Shown: in pieces, positions 29,767 to 32,882 of the stretch
Numbering within the stretch: the stretch's first letter is position 1
Layout: every line of letters starts with the position of its first letter
Assembly: GCA_003331365.1 (NCBI GenBank)
Contig: QOQC01000014.1
Location: 1 to 32,882 of the forward strand
Source: Flavobacteriales bacterium
Lineage (GTDB): Bacteria > Bacteroidota > Bacteroidia > Flavobacteriales_D > Crocinitomicaceae
Direction: 5' to 3'
DNA: 32,882 nucleotides
Translations under genes and position numbers: made by a program
Notes under the pieces: generated by a model
The model's database searches: none
Seen by the model: the letters and a program-made list of their open reading frames with translations, nothing else
Told to the model about the DNA's origin: nothing

Positions 29767-30663
29767 GTGATTGCATTTGATTCTATATACGTACATCCTC
29801 TTCCAGAAAATCACCGTTTTCCAATGGAAAAGTACGATCTGCTTCCCCGTCAGCTATTGCACGAAGGAACCATTAGTGAGAATGAAATCATCGTACCTAA
29901 AAAAATAAATCAGGCATTTATTTCAAACATTCATTGCAAAGACTATTTGAATGATCTTCAATCATTAAAAATATCAGCAAAACAACAAAGACAATCGGGT
30001 TTTATCCATACACATCAGCTGATTCAAAGAGAGCTGACTATCATGGAAGGCACAAGAATAGCTGCTGAAAGTGCTTTAAAAGGAGCTATTTCTTTTAATA
30101 TAGCCGGAGGGACACATCATGCATTTTTCAACCGAGGTGAGGGCTTCTGTTTGCTTAATGATCAAGTGATAGCTGCCAAATGGCTTCAAAATAATACATA
30201 TGTCAATCAAATTTTAATAATTGATCTTGATGTTCATCAAGGAAATGGAACCGCCGCCCTGTGCACGGAAGAAAAAAACATCTATACTTTCAGTATGCAC
30301 GGCAAAAACAATTATCCATTACATAAAGAAAAATCGGATGTAGATCTTGAGCTGGATAACGGTACTAGAGATAAGGAATACCTATACATGCTCGAAAAAC
30401 AACTTCATGAAATTGGAAATATCCTCGAGCCTGATTTTATATTCTATCAATGTGGAGTGGATGTTTTAGAAACGGATAAGCTTGGAAAGCTGTCTCTGAG
30501 TATGAATGGATGCAGGCAAAGGGATGAAATTGTTTTCAATTTCAGCAAAGAACTAGACGTACCGATAACATGTACAATGGGAGGAGGATATAGTGAAGAA
30601 ATTAAAACAATTATTGAGGCCCATGCCAATACTTTTCGGGTCGGTCTCAATTGTCGAATATAA
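29767..30663 (+). CDS. Histone deacetylase family protein
   Basis: NIAGGTHHAFFNRGEGFCLLND, ILIIDLDVHQGNGTAALC, FYQCGVDVLETDKLGKLSLS; GTG start. Confidence 0.9.
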   Translation: MIAFDSIYVHPLPENHRFPMEKYDLLPRQLLHEGTISENEIIVPKKINQAFISNIHCKDYLNDLQSLKISAKQQRQSGFIHTHQLIQRELTIMEGTRIAAESALKGAISFNIAGGTHHAFFNRGEGFCLLNDQVIAAKWLQNNTYVNQILIIDLDVHQGNGTAALCTEEKNIYTFSMHGKNNYPLHKEKSDVDLELDNGTRDKEYLYMLEKQLHEIGNILEPDFIFYQCGVDVLETDKLGKLSLSMNGCRQRDEIVFNFSKELDVPITCTMGGGYSEEIKTIIEAHANTFRVGLNCRI

Positions 30664-30707
30664 AAATTCATATGTTTCATGTTTTTTTTTCAGATACAAA
30701 TAAGTTG

Positions 30708-30715
30708 TAAATTTG
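30708..30715 (+). promoter_or_regulatory. -7 element of the TatA-like gene
   Basis: TAAATTTG, 6 nt before ATG at 30722. Confidence 0.4.
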
Positions 30716-30721
30716 TCCCCG

Positions 30722-31084
30722 ATGGCAACATTGTTATTTCTTAATGATATCGCAGGAAGTGAGATTCTATTGATTCTGGTCTTTGTATTGCTTTTTTTTG
30801 GTTCAAAGAGTATACCGAGTATTGCAAAAACCATGGGTAAAGCAATTTATCAAATTCGAAATGCTTCTGATGACATCAAAGATGAAATAAAAAAATCAGG
30901 AGGCGATATCAAAAAAGATTTGAACATATCAGAACTGGTTAAAGAAACAGAAGAAGAAATAAAGGTGCCTATGGATCAAATGCTAACGGATATTAAGCAC
31001 ACAGTAAATTACGAGCCCCCAGTGAAAAAACAGGTGAAAACCAATACTGGAGAAAAAGAACTGAATGAAAATGAAACAGATTAA
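30722..31084 (+). CDS. tatA: Sec-independent protein translocase TatA/Hcf106-type protein
   Basis: [45 protein letters not shown]: single TM, hinge, amphipathic helix; start at internal ATG MATLLF. Confidence 0.82.
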   Translation: MATLLFLNDIAGSEILLILVFVLLFFGSKSIPSIAKTMGKAIYQIRNASDDIKDEIKKSGGDIKKDLNISELVKETEEEIKVPMDQMLTDIKHTVNYEPPVKKQVKTNTGEKELNENETD

Positions 31085-31559
31085 AGTTGGAATTATCATG
31101 GGAAGTGCGTCTGACCTACCAGTCATGAAAGACGCCAAAGACATATTAGATGTATTCGGAATCGAAGCAGAGGTTCAAATCGTTTCTGCCCATAGAACAC
31201 CAGATAAAATGGTAGAATACGCGCGCAGTGCTTCCAAAAGAGGAATTCAGGTAATTATTGCTGGAGCAGGAGGTGCTGCTCATCTCCCTGGAATGACAGC
31301 ATCCATGACCACACTTCCTGTCATCGGAGTACCTATAAAATCATCGAATTCCATTGATGGCTGGGACTCTATCTTGAGTATCCTTCAAATGCCAAATGGT
31401 ATTCCAGTAGCTACTGTAGCATTGAATGGCGCCAAAAATGCCGGAATATTGGCTGCCAGAATCATCGGCGCTAATGATAAAAAGGTTGAAGAAACACTCG
31501 CGAAGTATTCAGCAGAAATGAAGGATAAAGTAGAGAAAAGTCAGGAGCAAATTGACTAG
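31065..31559 (+). CDS. purE: 5-(carboxyamino)imidazole ribonucleotide mutase
   Basis: [68 protein letters not shown]; start at 31065 or 31071. Confidence 0.96.
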   Translation: MKMKQIKVGIIMGSASDLPVMKDAKDILDVFGIEAEVQIVSAHRTPDKMVEYARSASKRGIQVIIAGAGGAAHLPGMTASMTTLPVIGVPIKSSNSIDGWDSILSILQMPNGIPVATVALNGAKNAGILAARIIGANDKKVEETLAKYSAEMKDKVEKSQEQID

Positions 31560-32803
31560 TCATAGATTAGATAACGGGCTCTTACCGCTTTGAATTTATC
31601 TAATCCTTCATTCCAAGAATTTCTAATTTCATTTTGACTCATTCCAGAAGCAATTTGCTCGAACAATTGGTCTGTTCCTGCCAATTTATTAAAAAATGAG
31701 TTTTTAGTCATGAAATCCTCCTTTAGTAGATTATATGACTTTATTACATAATCAAGATTTATCTTCTTTTTCTCGAAATCAACGACTGGTATGAAGGCAT
31801 TACATTTTACATTCTCATGTTTCGGATGACTTGCCCCTTCTATTGACTTTGGTGTAAATGACAAACCTTGTTCCGGAAATTTAGGGTGTCCAAACCATTC
31901 AAACGGAGATGAGGTGCCTCGACCTACACTCACCGAAGTGGCTTCAAGAAGACATAAGCTGGGATAAAGCCTTATTGAGGCATCTGACTTTAGATTTGGT
32001 GAAGGAGGTACGGGTAGGGAGTATCTCATTTGATGCGTGTAGTTCTTGCAAGGAATTACCTCTAAAATACACTGTACTGAATCTTTCATCCAAAACTGTC
32101 CATTAATCATCTTTCCGTATTCACCAATGGTCATTCCATGAACAATGGGCACTGGATGCATTCCTACAAAGGATTTATATTTCAATTCTAATATGGGTCC
32201 ATCCACATAATCTCCGTTTGGATTAGGTCGGTCAAGAATCATTAAAGGAATATTATTTTCAGCACATGCCTCCATTACATAATGTAATGTAGATATGTAT
32301 GTGTAAAAGCGTACACCTACATCTTGAATATCAAAAATAAGAAGCTCTATTCCTTCCAAATCTTTTGTAGTTGGCTTCTTGTGTGAGCCATATAATGAAA
32401 CTATTGGCAATCCTGTTTTAGGGTCTTTAGAATTAGAGATGTGCTCTCCGGCGCTTCCTTTTCCTCTGAAACCATGCTCAGGAGAAAAAACTTTAATCAA
32501 TTTGTGATGTAAGGAAAATAAAGTGTCTACTATATGTACTCCATTATTTAATATGGAAGATTGATTTCCAACTACGGCTATACTTCTACCGTTTATATAT
32601 TCACTAATTAAATCAAGCTGTTCAGCTCCAACTATGATATTGGTATCCGATTTCTCCGAATGAATACCTTTTAATTTATCGCCAATTGGCTTTTGATTGG
32701 AATGACATGAAAAAAGTAAAAACAAAAAAATAAACTCCAAGCATAAAAGCTTTGTGTATTTTTGAGTATTAAAAAACAAGTACTTGTCTTTTGAATATTT
32801 CAT
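31556..32803 (-). CDS. namZ: DUF1343 / NamZ-type exo-beta-N-acetylmuramidase lipoprotein
   Basis: [93 protein letters not shown]; lipobox LLFSC. Start chosen at MKYSKDK; the track ORF extends to 32872. Confidence 0.85.
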   Translation of the reverse strand: MKYSKDKYLFFNTQKYTKLLCLEFIFLFLLFSCHSNQKPIGDKLKGIHSEKSDTNIIVGAEQLDLISEYINGRSIAVVGNQSSILNNGVHIVDTLFSLHHKLIKVFSPEHGFRGKGSAGEHISNSKDPKTGLPIVSLYGSHKKPTTKDLEGIELLIFDIQDVGVRFYTYISTLHYVMEACAENNIPLMILDRPNPNGDYVDGPILELKYKSFVGMHPVPIVHGMTIGEYGKMINGQFWMKDSVQCILEVIPCKNYTHQMRYSLPVPPSPNLKSDASIRLYPSLCLLEATSVSVGRGTSSPFEWFGHPKFPEQGLSFTPKSIEGASHPKHENVKCNAFIPVVDFEKKKINLDYVIKSYNLLKEDFMTKNSFFNKLAGTDQLFEQIASGMSQNEIRNSWNEGLDKFKAVRARYLIYD

Positions 32804-32882
32804 AGCGGATAAAATTCTTAAAAACAACAAGAAAGGTATAAAAGTTTCTAAACCTATCATGCGCATATCCATGATAAGTATT

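Overview
This AT-rich, Bacteroidetes-type window (Flavobacteriia-like in gene content and in its TAnnTTTG -7 promoter elements) is densely packed. It is mostly core metabolism plus several poorly characterised envelope genes. Recognisable genes, in order: rpe 3' end, CvfB-like S1 protein, penicillin-acylase-family hydrolase, efp, gcvT, GDPD-like lipoprotein, small beta-barrel-like protein, tandem OmpA-like protein, gdhA, a T9SS/gliding-type SprB-repeat secreted protein, DUF4197, nucleoside phosphorylase, TlpA-like thioredoxin, murA, DUF4290, purL (short form), lpdA, map, LuxC-like acyl-CoA reductase, ferredoxin, Smr protein, fused B12 mutase IcmF, CAP-domain protein, YkgJ-type Cys-cluster protein, HDAC-family protein, TatA/Hcf106-type protein, purE and a NamZ/DUF1343 lipoprotein. 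I see no CRISPR array, tRNA, rRNA, IS element or phage. The best candidate for something undescribed is at 5890-7361. A 45-codon Cys/Lys-rich ORF missing from the supplied track (7196-7333, minus) is the first gene of a tightly coupled three-gene envelope operon. Its promoter carries a perfect 17-nt palindrome (TTTAGAATAATTCTAAA) that matches a Fur/PerR-family 7-1-7 box and sits between the -7 element and the start codon.
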